64,000 nt of DNA from Apteryx mantelli (lineage: Eukaryota > Chordata > Aves > Apterygiformes > Apterygidae). Made by a program: the position numbers and the translations under genes. The number at the start of each line of letters is the position of its first letter. Within the stretch, counting starts at the first letter, position 1. The notes beneath the pieces were generated by a model that was not told where the DNA came from, did no database searches, and saw nothing but the letters and a program-made list of their open reading frames with translations. Below, piece by piece: positions 43,601-55,200 of this stretch. Where the stretch lies: positions 26,370,001-26,434,000 of the forward strand of contig NC_089981.1 in assembly GCF_036417845.1 (NCBI RefSeq), given 5' to 3'.

Positions 43601-46600
43601 TTTTAGTTTTCAAAGTCACCATACTTTTTGAAAACAATTCTTAAAAAAAAAGCCCCTAAAATACCCATTACAGTCTGTCAATATCTCAGCTGAGAGATGA
43701 GAAGGTAAGAAGAAAAATTCTATAATAAGAGAAAACTGCCCAGCAGAGGATACGCCTCTCCTAGCCAGAGTTTTTCCATGAGTAATGCTTAGAAATGGCA
43801 AGACACTTTATAAAACATATATGTTTTACAGCAAATTGGGAGAAAATTTTCCAAGGGGAAAAGACTGTAGTACTGTGGCAAGTTTAAAATATTCCTTAGT
43901 TAAGAAAAAAATTTCTTCCCGTTTACTGTGAAAACATTGTCAAATTCTCATCTCAGACTTGCAGTGCTCTCTAAAGCGTATCTGACATTAAAGTCTTTTT
44001 CCCCCTTGGGAAGTGCATTTATTCTAGCAGCTGAAAAAAAGCCAGGCCACGCTTAACTTAATTGCATCTCCCTAATAAATATGGACTGGAAAAAAAAAAT
44101 GCCTGTAATTAGATACTGAATCTGCTAAACCTAATGTACATTGAATGCCATGCCCAACACATGCAACTTCCAATATTCATATCTGAAATTCTACCATGCT
44201 GTGGTTTTGCAGCTTGACATATACACAATAGATCCCAAAATTCAAATGCCTATTTAGGGATGACTATTTATGTCATTCTGTGAGACATCTAAAATCATTT
44301 AGAAACAGAAATCAGACTTCAGAAATCAGAAAATACACTTGGGCAAAATGTGCCCCTATCAAAACTGTATTTAATTTAAATGCTTTCAAGAAAGCTGTAT
44401 GTAATTCCCAAGTTGTTTGCAATGCATGCAAATCCTGTTAAGACGCCACTCTCAAAATTTAAGGGCCCTTTCAAATAATGCATGCTGACGACAAAGTTTT
44501 CAAACATGAAATGGAGACAATTGATTTTTTTCTGAAATTAAGAGCTGCGTGTCATTTATAAAAAGTGGTATACATAAAAGGATTTGCTTTCACCACAGGA
44601 AAAAAGCATAATAATAGCAAAAAAAAAAAAAATTTATAGTAGTTTATATCTAGCACTCACTGCTTTGATCAACATATCCAAGTCTTTAGGTTCAAACGTG
44701 TCAGGATTTTGATGGTTCAGGTGCTCAAACTGTTTAAGGAGAGCCTGATGGTCTAAGCCAGTGTCTGAAAGAACAAGGAACAAATGTAAAACATGTTAAA
44801 ACAAGTTTGAAAGCAAGAGAGATCAAGAAGTTAAACTTTCATACAGGAGCTTGTGCCTTGTAAGTACTTGAGGCTCCCTGAGGACTGGATAATTTTTCAC
44901 TGTCAGAGGAAATTATAGCAACATTTCTAAAGTAGCTTTACCTGAGGGAGATCAACAAATCTGACAGCAATTTGTACTGTCTTCCTTTTGACATGTCAGC
45001 ATTGCACTGTACACCACAGTTTAACATGCAGAAATTAAAGCTTGTGGTTTGGCCAGCAAATTTACAAGCAAACCAAGCTTCACATACCAAGACAGACATT
45101 TTGTTCTACTTCTTTTTTTTATACATGAGATATAATAATGCACCTGACTATGCTTCTGGTGGAGTTATCTGTAGTATCAGACCTAACAACCTGCAGCTTT
45201 CTCCTGAACTAGAAGTCTGGCTCTCTACTGCCCTCTATGTTTTGCAAATGACATATCTGGCCAAAGATGCAAGTAAAATATGGTATAAAATTGTATCAGA
45301 ACAGATGTACAGAGATTCAAAGTCCATTTGTCCAAAATTAAAAATGCAAGACAGTGGGGAGTCAGTTCCTGCGTCTAAAAGCTGTAAATATTTCTTTTTT
45401 CTGTATGAGATGGACTATACCAACAATATAAATAAACAATGCACCATAAAAACAAATTTCATTTCTACAAGACTTTTCTAGATGTTACTGTGGTTTCTGA
45501 TAGTTAATGCTAGTTAACAATACTCTCTTAAGCAGCATATATTTCGATATATTATGTGTAACCATTTTGACAAACTTTTACTAGATGGCTTAGGAAAGAC
45601 AACTTGATTTGTGGGGAAAAAAAGTTTGGAAAACATCATTTTAAACTTGTCACCCTTTGGTAAATTATTTGTCTTCCACTCTATACTGTGTTTGGTATTA
45701 TCACAAGCCAGCAAATGCTGGCTGGGGCATATTTCAACCATCATTCCTCCCTAGTGAGATCATAATTTCTGTTGAAATAAATACTCTCCTTAATCTGTTT
45801 TTAAAACATCTTTTAAAGTGTAGTAATAGGCTTAAAAAACGGTTTTCCTCCACTCCTTATCTTTATAGTGAAAAGACTAATTCTATTTGATGGCATTTAC
45901 TTGCCACATTACTGCCTTATCTAAGACTTGACATGGAGGGGGGAGAAAAAATCCCCCAATCCCTGATATTCTTATGTCCTGTAATGATCAGTCTAGCAGG
46001 ATCTCAGTTCAAATTCTAAAAAACATGATGCACTAGGACTGAATATATGGAAAATATAATCTTCCTTTTGTTTTTTTTAAACCTATCTGAGAGGGAAGTG
46101 TAAGTTTGTTTTTTTTTTTTTTTTTAATATATATAAACAGTATACTGTTAAAAGCAAGATAGAAAACTGGTGCTGCGTGGGAAAGATTAACAGAACAAAT
46201 AAAAGGAAATCCAACGGCTCTACATTTCACAACTATAGAATGCACTTTTGTACATGTTTCAAGATATTGCACAGGTATATAGATGCAGTTGTATTTTATA
46301 GATAATTTGGCTATACATGGTGTACATGGTGTGAAGTATTCCCTGGCAGGGCCCGTTACTTTACAAACTACAAACTTTACAAAGTATTTTTACACTCTTG
46401 CTGTTTTCACACATTAGTAGTCATCTGAACATTTTAAACTGGAATCATCTATTCCTGTTGTCTCACATACATAGCATCTCACATTTATACAGTAATGGAA
46501 TCTATGTATATGCCCGATCTGTTGTGGAAGAAAAAAAAAATTACTTTTCTAAAGCATGCTCTGTTAGTTATCCCTGATTTATGGAAGCAGAGAGGGCTTC

Positions 46601-49600
46601 AAGTAATCAGTACATTAAACTGTTTTGTTGGGTTTTTTTAATTCAAATACATGTACACACAGAAAAGCCAAATTTGTTGCAGTTCTCTACTAGAAGTTAG
46701 GAAACAGTTCTGATAAACCAGTATCATTGGGGTTTTTTTGCAAACAATCAAGAAGTCTTCTAAAACTGTATGCTGCAAAGAAATGAGGATATTTTGTTAA
46801 GTATATACTTAATGAATGGTTTTCTATACAGCCTAGCTTCTGAGGCTCTTAGCTGCCACTAGGTATCTACAGTGTTTTCTGTCATTAACACACGCAGCAT
46901 ACATACATCCACATAAAATGACTCAGTTTGGGTATGAGCTAAGGACATAGTAATATTGACCTTTTGGGGCAGCAAAGGTTTAAGGAGGATTGTAAACAGA
47001 CATTCTGCTACGCAAAATTACTATTCACACAACTAAGTATCATTAGCTGCTGCCAGCTAGCTCACTGCGAGCGTCACCATGACGTCCTGGAACGCTTGCC
47101 TGCACTAGGAGCATGGGACCAGGCTCTCGGTAGCTTAACAGCAGCCTGAGGAAGATGAACACGGTGGCATGTGTGTGAAGCAACGCACTGACTCCTCTGG
47201 AGGGGCTACTGCTGGACTGTACTCTCTGGCTACCGCTGGACTGCACTTTCTGCACTAGAACTTTCATTAAAAGAAAGCACAAAGGACAGAAAAGTGATCT
47301 AATGCCCTCAAGCTAATTTTGTATAACTGTTCATTAATTATACTATGGTAGCACCTAAAGACTTCACTAGAAAAGTACTATACTAAAAATACCTTCTTTC
47401 CCAAATGATTTTGATCTTTTCCTGACACTAGTAACACCCCCACACACCCGTATTTGCACACACATACTTTTCTCCAGCCTACTTGTTGCCTGTAAGTTAA
47501 GCTTAATAGTATTAGCAGTAGCAGAACCTTATTGGAATATTCTAAAATTGATCCGTTACCAATTCAGTTCAGTCGGATCCCACCCCTAACTTGCAGAAGG
47601 CTTTTAATGTGCAAGAAAATAATCTGCATAGGCAAGTTAAGCACTTTTTTTAAGAGTTTCTTTGTTAAAAAGACAGGTTTTTTGGAAACAGGACCATGCA
47701 ATTTTTCTTTAGGAACTTTGTCGAGCAACCAATTCTTTTAAAAAAGAAACAGCTAATAAGAAATTTACTGAATTAGTTCTAACTGGAAACTTTGCAATCT
47801 GGAATTAAAAACCCCCCAATACTAAGAAGAAAAAAGAATAGCACCATTTCCCCCATTCCCCACAGAATAATCAGAATCCTAAGAAACCTGTATACTTTGT
47901 TCATATAAAGAAATGGCCTGAGTTTGTACCATTGCATTACCAATTAAAAAAATGCTATGAAGAAGCTTTTCCATTCCAAATGTTTTTCTTTTTCTTGGAC
48001 CTTAAAATTGCTACAAAAAATAACAAAAATAATCCTTTGAACTAAAATGTTTAATGTTTGTTATAAATCTGTAAATTAACTTTTATTGGTGGAAATGAGG
48101 CTTAAAAAGAAAAGAAAAACTTAGTATTCTTTAACTGACTTTAAAAAAAAATTGGTTTTCTACTCTGTAAAAAAAAAAAAAAGCTGTGTCACGTTCTGTT
48201 CTTAAACCTGGTCCTACCATGTTGCTAGTTCTCCATGAGGAATGAGAAAATTGCAAACTTGTCATAATCAGGTTTTGTTATTTATAAAATATAGATGGCT
48301 TCTCTCCTCTCCCAGTTTTACTAAAAAGATGGGCCATTACTGGTGCTAAGCCAGCTTAGAAAGCAGGACACACTTACTTTCAGCTTACTTCAGTTGTTAT
48401 TGTTGACAACAAAGCATAATTGATGGATTTTGGGCACCTGTCCAACACAAACCCATCTGTTAATTTTCCTAGTTTCCTAGTCTGTATTCTTACCTTGAAC
48501 AGAATCCATTTTAGCTTTAATTAACATTCTTAATCTTGCCACCTCTTGTCTTTTTAGTTCATCCAGTCGTGTTCTTACATGGTGGCTTACTAAATCAAGC
48601 TCTCTGCTCAGTTTTCCACTCTGTCAAAAAAAAAAAAAAAGTTATCTATAGAAACAAAAAGAAAGTAGTCTTTAGGATTCCCACTAGACATGAGCTGCAA
48701 GATAGCAGATTGATGGCAATTTTTGACAATTCTGTAGCCCACACTGCAAGAATCTCAAAGACTGTTCAAAAAGACTATTCACATCTTTTTAAGCCTATGG
48801 TTATAGAAAGAGGGGAGTCCTAAAAGCTTTCTGAAAAGAGAATTTCTAAAAATCTTAATGCTCCAAAGAGCGTAAGTAAGACCTTGAAGCAAAAATCACC
48901 TAATGACATTTCAGAAGTGACAAATTTCTTGGCCAGCTGTTCTCAAATTAGTTCAGAAGAGCTGCAAGACCAACACACACAGTGCTATGTTTTTCACCCT
49001 CTTGAGGACAGCCATAAGACTTAACAGGAGATGCAAGCACTGTGACAGCCACAAGGAGCGCTACAAGAATATTCTATCGGGCTCTGGAAACAGATAGTAA
49101 CCTTCAAGGGTTGCACTGCATGTAGCACAGCCGAGAGAGGAGCCAAAAGATGCCAAAGGCAACATCAGTAATCTTTGTGAAAGGAAATGCAAAAGGCAGG
49201 ATCTTCTCTTTAGTCTATCATCTTAGACCATGTTTCCTACCTGCCCCTTGCTGAATCTGTAGTTTGTGAAAGGGAATGTAGAACAACCACCAAGAGCCAG
49301 GCAGTGAAGCAGAAAAGACAAGGCTGTGGTGAGGGACTGGAGGGAGTACTATACGGATGGCACCAGAGAAAGGAGAGCAGAGGAGGCAGCCACAGTTCAG
49401 TCTTATTCCTACCCACACTGACATTATCTCTAGCACAAGTCCTCAGTTTCCCCTGGCTTCAAAATCTGTCTTTCTTGTAATTCTCTTCTGTGTCATCATA
49501 TTCATTTACGACATAGTATCCTCAGCTCAGAGGGGAGAAGTCTTTTGGTGGTGCTTTAACAGTGATCTAAATCACCCAGCAGGCAAGAGCAAGTGGGAGC

Positions 49601-51689
49601 TAAGCTAGCAGCAGTTTCGATGTCAATGAAGGTACACCAGCCTGTACAGAGTCTGAAACTGGCCTTATGTTACTGACAAATCCCCAGTTCTTGCCTCTGA
49701 CAACAAAAGTTTAATACTTGACAACGGTCACAGAATATTTACCTGTTCATTTAGAATGTAAAAGCGTATTTAAGACTTCAATTTCCATTTTGCTTAACAG
49801 CTCTTTACCTCAACAAGAAATCTGAAATAAACTGTTTTTTTGGTAGCTAGGTAGAAGGTAGAAACTGTGCATTAAAATATAGATTTTCTTTATTCAAAGG
49901 AACAGCAGATCTATTCTCCTCTGACTAAAGACAAAGATCTAGTAAGAGTTCAATACCTAAGTAAATGAAAAATGAAAGAAGAAATTTAAGCCCACAAAAA
50001 TTGAGAGGAGCATGAAGAAAAAAAGGGAAGAAAGAATACAGCATAAATCTTACATGATTATGGATTCAATTATTCTTAATTTAACTTTTTGTACCTACCT
50101 TTATTTCTTCTATATCAGCAGTCTGGAGTTTCTCCCTGAAATGCTTATCTGTTTCCAAGACATCTATTACTTGCCTGAGATATTCATCATAATAGAGCCC
50201 CGTATCCTTCAAAAAAGAATGTTAAATTTAGAAAAGAATATAATACCACACATTTTGTTTCATATAAGTCCAATGATTAAATTGAATTAAACTGAAACTA
50301 GAATCTCAGCAACACAATCGTAATGCTCTTTTCATGTATCTTCAGTTTTTCTGGTCTGCACCATTGCCCTATAACAAGTTATATTGTTATGATTCATTTA
50401 TTTCAGTAACTGAAAAGGAAGAGGAAAAGGGTGTTTAAGAATGCACATGATAAGCAGGTGTCTGTCATGTTAACATAGGGTTTTTTTTTTTTAACTGTGT
50501 AATTCATTTGCTACATAAATCAATAGCAGTTCAGAATATTGCCCATTCTCCATTTCCCCCAAAAGCAGAAAAAACTTTGAGGCTATTTAATGCATTTCCC
50601 AGAAAACCTTTCATAAAGGCAGCTGTCCCCAATCTGCCAAAAGCAACCACCAGAGGTTTGACTTGGCACTAATCTGCATGTCTTCCAATAAATATACAGG
50701 TAATATATTTGGGAAATGTTTAATGTAAATATGGAATCACTGAAACTGCATTGCTGAGGGCAGACAAACCAGAGGTCCACCAAGGGTTCAGCCTAATAGG
50801 TAGATTTTACACTAGATGAATTAATGTTCCTATGACATAGGTTATACTCTTTTTTTCCCATGAGGGTTTGTGGCAAATAAAACACTCTCCAGAAGGCCAC
50901 TCCATTGAAACAGGGATTGTGCTAGGACTCAATAACCCATTTCGAAAAAAAATTGCGCTTCAACTGCAGAGTTTATTTGGCTTTCAAACATTATTGTTCA
51001 TCAATTTAAAAGCTGATATTGGAGTTCTGTTTCTTGACAAAAACAATCTGCACTTCAGCAAATACAAGATCTCAAATGTCTTTACTTAACACACTTATAG
51101 TATTCACAAATACAGTTTGCAGCTGAGAAGACTTCATGCCAGTAAAAGTTAACTGTATTTCCCTGACCAAACATTTTCCTGTTCTCTTTGAAGCACCCAG
51201 CTGGAATTGGTATTCTTATCATCAAAATCACTGAATGGAATTTCCCAGGCCATCACTCAGTCACTTGAAGAAAATCTCTGTTGAGCAATAAGCAGTTCTT
51301 CCCATTGTAAGCTGGGGGGATTCATTCCATTTGCCACCTCACCTTTAGCAGCTCAGGGAAAAGAAACTAAGAATTGAAATACCCCACCATAGTAGATGGT
51401 AGACCATGTGACAATATTGGCAAATATTAGTTTCCTTTCTGCACATAACTCCAGTACATTTAAATTTCAGGATGGGAGTTTGATATAGCCAGATTACTGA
51501 CAATTAGTACAAAATATTCAATTAGATTAATTTCATTTTACTTACTGGATTTTCTATTTTTTCTCCTTCTGCATGGGCTTCTCCTTTAACTTTTGTCTTA
51601 TCTATGTCTATAGGTACAGCTTCCAAAGCCATTAGGAGACATGTCATCAGCAAAATACACTGTTGTGGCAGGACTGATTGCCACTTCAT
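34568..51689 (-). CDS. NUCB2: NUCB2, nucleobindin-2 / nesfatin precursor (coding span)
   Basis: Eleven coding exons plus an alternative C-terminal exon give a 420-residue form ending ELKFQPRM (human length 420) or a 455-residue form. The protein is a secretory-pathway and Golgi calcium-binding protein whose N-terminal part is the satiety peptide nesfatin-1. Parts in order: signal peptide 1-24 cut before VPIDIDKTK; nesfatin-1 25-106 followed by the KR processing site at 107-108; a long basic/acidic helical region; EF-hand loops at 254-265 ([12 protein letters not shown]) and 306-317 ([12 protein letters not shown], Arg in place of the usual Gly); a leucine-zipper-like coiled coil at about 343-400. 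All junctions are in frame with consensus splice sites and no lesion was seen. The 5' UTR exon(s) lie upstream. Confidence 0.96.
34681..36784 (-). other. NUCB2 last intron / short-form 3' UTR
   Basis: About 2.1 kb. ORFs near 35874-36486 on both strands resemble no known family. It is read as intron in the long form and as 3' UTR in the short form. Confidence 0.5.
36009..36014 (-). terminator. Possible poly(A) signal for the short NUCB2 form
   Basis: Minus-strand AATAAA about 770 bases past the exon 11 stop; another lies at 35066-35071. Either could end a transcript that does not splice to exon 12. Confidence 0.35.
36785..36874 (-). CDS. NUCB2: NUCB2 coding exon 11: short C-terminus, or donor for the long one
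   Basis: Reads [20 protein letters not shown] then GELKFQPRM and TAA at 36785-36787, matching the human 420-residue end. The final codons CCC CGT ATG TAA contain a donor, C|GTATGT, after base 36793. Used as a splice site it leaves phase 1 and joins exon 12 in frame. A minus-strand AATAAA at 36009-36014 could end the unspliced form. Confidence 0.9.
   Translation of the reverse strand, partial: VVKQMEQKKLQQGNPPAGPAGELKFQPRM
37185..37355 (-). CDS. NUCB2: NUCB2 coding exon 10: leucine-zipper coiled coil
   Basis: 57 codons, phase 0-0, starting [20 protein letters not shown] and ending QKQELQQ. Heptad leucines alternate with Q/E/K, giving the dimerising zipper of the family. Confidence 0.95.
37470..37503. 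repeat. Two copies of ATTTTGATCAAAT
   Basis: Identical 13-mers at 37470-37482 and 37491-37503, 21 bases apart (start to start), each holding the perfect palindrome TTTGATCAAA. Intronic. Confidence 0.85.
37897..37986 (-). CDS. NUCB2: NUCB2 coding exon 9: EF-hand 2 loop
   Basis: 30 codons, phase 0-0: [20 protein letters not shown] then [10 protein letters not shown]. The second loop has Arg at position 6, as in human NUCB2. Confidence 0.95.
39048..39140 (-). CDS. NUCB2: NUCB2 coding exon 8: acidic linker between EF-hands
   Basis: 31 codons, phase 0-0: [20 protein letters not shown] then [11 protein letters not shown]. Acidic spacer characteristic of nucleobindins. Confidence 0.95.
39260..39312. 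repeat. AT microsatellite with palindrome
   Basis: An (AT)n run followed by interrupted TATATA/ATTCATATAT sequence that is nearly self-complementary and could extrude as a cruciform. Confidence 0.8.
40565..40623 (-). CDS. NUCB2: NUCB2 coding exon 7: EF-hand 1 loop
   Basis: 59 bases, phase 1 to 0: [20 protein letters not shown]. The loop has acidic or polar ligands at positions 1, 3, 5, 9 and 12 and glycine at 6, so calcium binding should be intact. Confidence 0.94.
42257..42347 (-). CDS. NUCB2: NUCB2 coding exon 6
   Basis: 91 bases, phase 0 to 1: [20 protein letters not shown] then [10 protein letters not shown]. It leads into the first EF-hand and is nearly identical to human. Confidence 0.95.
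42984..43169 (-). CDS. NUCB2: NUCB2 coding exon 5: basic helical region
   Basis: 62 codons, phase 0-0, opening [20 protein letters not shown] and ending [13 protein letters not shown]. Highly charged helix of the family; the homologous region in nucleobindins is reported to bind DNA in vitro. Confidence 0.95.
44661..44764 (-). CDS. NUCB2: NUCB2 coding exon 4
   Basis: 104 bases, phase 1 to 0, encoding [20 protein letters not shown] then [15 protein letters not shown]. Consensus acceptor TTTCAG and donor GTGAGT. Confidence 0.94.
48494..48620 (-). CDS. NUCB2: NUCB2 coding exon 3: nesfatin-1 end and KR site
   Basis: 127 bases, phase 0 to 1. [20 protein letters not shown] continues [12 protein letters not shown]. 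The dibasic KR at residues 107-108 is the prohormone-convertase site that releases nesfatin-1, and it is conserved. Confidence 0.95.
48621..51545 (-). other. NUCB2 introns around the nesfatin-1 core exon
   Basis: Non-coding stretches at 48621-50098 and 50207-51545. A slightly GC-richer patch lies at about 49060-49620. Nothing recognised. Confidence 0.6.
50099..50206 (-). CDS. NUCB2: NUCB2 coding exon 2: nesfatin-1 core
   Basis: 36 codons, phase 0-0: [20 protein letters not shown], then [16 protein letters not shown]. This is the mid-segment reported to carry nesfatin-1 satiety activity and is nearly identical to human. Confidence 0.95.
51546..51689 (-). CDS. NUCB2: NUCB2 first coding exon: signal peptide
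   Basis: The ATG is the first base of the exon, right after a TTTCAG acceptor, so at least one non-coding exon lies upstream. It encodes [20 protein letters not shown] and [13 protein letters not shown], then the divergent start of nesfatin-1, and ends in phase 0 at GTAAGT. Confidence 0.93.
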
Positions 51690-54600
51690 CTGAAATAAGA
51701 ACAATTCACAAAAATTAACATAAATGATGATATTGTACTGTATTGATTAGAATTCGTTGATATTTCTACATAGACACTGGTAATAACCTACTTCTCACAC
51801 ATTCTATTGCTCTCAGGGAACACTAGAACTCAAAAGAATTAAATACAAATGTTAATTTTTAAGGTCTTTATTTCACAATTAGATCTGCCCAGACTACCAA
51901 AGTTGTAGGTAATCTGGCAGTTGTGTAGCAAAACTAAGTTGTATTCTAAATAGGGAAAGGTTTTTAATATGTTGTCAATGGCTCTGTGAAACAGGTCAGA
52001 ACACCTAACATTCATACACTTGTTTAGAATTGTCAAGTCTTGCATAATTAATATTGATGTTTCTATTTTGAGCCTATCTTTGCTGAAGTTATTGGCAAAT
52101 TCCTAATGATAACAGTGGAAGCTGAATCAGACCTTTGTGTAGTAACGCCAGTAGTTTTATGTTTCAGTAATGAAGTATTTACCAAATTTGGAGTCAAGAT
52201 CCTCTCCAACTTTTATCTCCAGGAAAAGTATTTTACAATCCATGTTATATCTGTGTTTCAAGTTGATTGGGACTTCCAGAAAAGGGGTTCACACTGCCTC
52301 AAACTGTTGCTGAGGCTTCCATTATGTCAGTCTCCCCCAGACTTTTTTTGGTGTCTGATACAGGGCAAACTCGCACATAGTTTGATGAGCACCAAACACT
52401 TTGAGAGTTCCTGCCCTACATCTAGTGGCCTATTTGCTCAAAATTCAAAGGAATTTTGTTTTGACACTTTTCCCTCTCCGTCAAATTTGGTTGAAAACAG
52501 CCCAATTCATTCAGAAATTGTTAGGAGTGAATACATAAACAGCATGAGTACGAATAACTTGTCATTACGGGGAATCCAGCTAAAAAAATTAATGATGGTA
52601 ATCCAGTATCTGAGAGTGAAGACAGGCTCTTATTACAATTTGGTGTTTACTGTGACAGTGCCCAGTCTTTGGATATTCTATAAAAAGTTTCAGCAAATTC
52701 CATTGTTAAGTTAGCAATATAAATCACCTCTTGGAAAGTAAAAGTTGTCATCTGAATGCTGTCTATAATTAGCTTAGATATGTCAAAGACATAATATTCA
52801 ATAAATGTGCACTCAGACAAATCAAAAGTACTCTTGCTACAAAGAAATCTTCTGTACAAGTGTTTTAATGAGCCATGTAAATAATTCTATCAGCAAGTAC
52901 TTAGATCCACTGGCAGCAAATCATTTTTGAGACAAATGGTAATTACAGTGCCAGTGCCAGTTTTTCTGGCTATATCCTATGGTGCTCAACAGTGAAGCAT
53001 TACTTTCTCTTGGATTAAGTTGCCTCTTTACTGAGGCAATAAATATACACAATATTTTACCACTGTTGATACCCTTTATCCACACAAATAATACTTGAAA
53101 GAAAGCACTCTTACCAGAAAGAGATTGGGGCTTACATACAAGATGTGCACAGACATTATTATCTCTTTTGGTGAAGAGTATGGAATAGGTGGAGATTAAA
53201 ATACCACTTATCCAGCTTTTGCTTTATATGTCAAAGGCTTGAGAATGACAAGGATTCTCTGAAACTATTTTCTTCTTAGTTCAAATACTCAGCAAAAGGA
53301 GCCTAGATGCATTCTGCTCAGTTACAGCAAATACCTGTTACTTTCATTTAGAAAATGGCCAGCATCTGCTCATTAGCAAATGGCAGGATCTATTGTTGCT
53401 GCCCTATTGAGCTTATTAGATTCAATGTCAGCAGCACTGTCAGATCTATGACAGCAAGTCAGAATAGGTTTGTCTTGGTCATTCTTTTAAAATAAAAACA
53501 AAACAAAAATCTGGATTGATTTGCTGGAACCAGTAAGTTAATTTCTATACAAGCTGTTGGCTTGCACTGACTTTATAGAGCTGATGCATGAAGGAGTTGG
53601 CTATTCACAATTGTTTTTAAAAATGCCCAAGTTTCAATAAGAAACATCTGGTCTTTTTAATTACAGAACACTTTTTATAAATGCTGTGCCTAGATTTGTA
53701 ATTTTAACAAGAGAATGTAAGATTTAATCATAGGATATGATAATAACTAACAAATAGTAGGTTTCCAAGCATTCTGGACTTGGTGTAGATGTCAAGCCTG
53801 AGTACTAACTGGGTAAGTTCTATAAACAGAATTTCTGAGATAATGGACTTGTCCAGAAGTTTCCCTTCCTATCCGCACATATACTGGATCTTCAAGCCAG
53901 GCTAGACTACTAGGGTAGATCAACAAAGCTGCCAGGAAGTCATGAACTGTACCAGAGCTATCAGTTGAGTTTGTATCTGTTAGTGGCACAGCTTACTACC
54001 ATACAGTGCAGCTGACGGTGGCATAAGCTACTATATGCTATGTGGGCCAGCAGTTCCTTTAGCTGGCAGACAACCATCATTCTACAGTCACCTCAGAATT
54101 TCTTCTGTTTTGCATGGACAAAATCACATAATCTTATCCTTCTCTCTCCAAAAGTAGATTGCCATGCCTGGTGTTAGAGCCACTCTTTGAACACTAGCCT
54201 GTTATTTTATTTTTACTGAGGCACTGCAATACATCTGCTAACATATAAGCACAGCTGGATCCTATCATAAGCTTGAATGCAACAAATGGAAAGCAGAAAT
54301 AGCTTAACCCATGCAGCAGGTTGAATAAATATGTAAAATAGTGTTTCTGTAACCAGACTGCCTATAACACGACCAGCCCTCATATTTATAATCCAAGCTT
54401 CCGCAAGAACATACCAACACTGTTACTGCATAAGAGAAAAGAACCTTCTAGCCCTCGATCCTGCCTGCAGAGACAGGTGCTTAGGGATGGACATGAGAAA
54501 AGAGTGATACTTCCTGTCACTTCCAGACTCCCTTAACCTGTGACTTGGGGCCTTTCTTAGCTTCAGATTGTACCTTTTAACAAACCTCAGTGGATTTTTC

Positions 54601-54950
54601 TCTCAATAATTTATTCAATTGATTTTTTGAAGCATAGTAAGTTTGTAACATCTACAATAGCCAATGGCAAATAGCTCCACAGATAACACACGTTGTGTGA
54701 ACCATCCTTTCGTTATGCTACAGATTTTATTGGAGCAATGTTTCTTAACAGGAAAAGCTTATGAATTCTATATGTAGGCCTGATAATATTTGCAAGACCA
54801 GACAAATATGCTCTGTGTTTAGAGGAGTCATTGCCCAGACTCACAGTCAGAAAAAATGTACAGGTAAAACAAAAATCAACCTTGCTGAAAATTCTTCCTA
54901 GGTATGAACTGAGCAGCCTAGTAAACTGGTAAGTAAAACACAACAAAGTA

Positions 54951-54983
54951 AATAAATAAGTAATAAATAAATAAATAAATAAA
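54951..54983 (+). repeat. (AAAT)n microsatellite
   Basis: Interrupted AAAT/AATA tetranucleotide run in the NUCB2 5' intron. Confidence 0.85.
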
Positions 54984-55109
54984 TGAGCAGCAAATCCAGG
55001 CAATGGCTATGAACCAAAACAAGACTTACAAAGTACATGAGTTTAATAACTATAATCTCAGTATCTTTAGACATGTTCTTTCTAAAAAAACATTATGCAT
55101 GTTTTTAAA

Positions 55110-55200
55110 TCTTCATTTAATGAAACTGTAGCTTCTGATAATGCTAAAAATTTAAGAGTTATGTAAGTCTTCATTTAAAGAACCTGTAACTTCTGATAAT
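55110..55200 (+). repeat. Direct repeat of about 33 bp, period 58
   Basis: Copies at 55110-55142 and 55168-55200 share TCTTCATTTAA.GAA.CTGTA and CTTCTGATAAT with only a few differences. A small local duplication. Confidence 0.85.

Larger units (their letters stand above)
42348..48493 (-). other. NUCB2 introns flanking coding exons 4-5
   Basis: Non-coding stretches at 42348-42983, 43170-44660 and 44765-48493, AT-rich with scattered poly(T)/poly(A) runs. Unrecognised plus-strand ORF at 44972-45481. No repeat family identified. Confidence 0.6.

Noticed and set aside
44972-45481. 169-codon plus-strand ORF in a NUCB2 intron
   Set aside because: No family resemblance; it is antisense to a well-supported gene and contains poly(T)-encoded phenylalanine runs.
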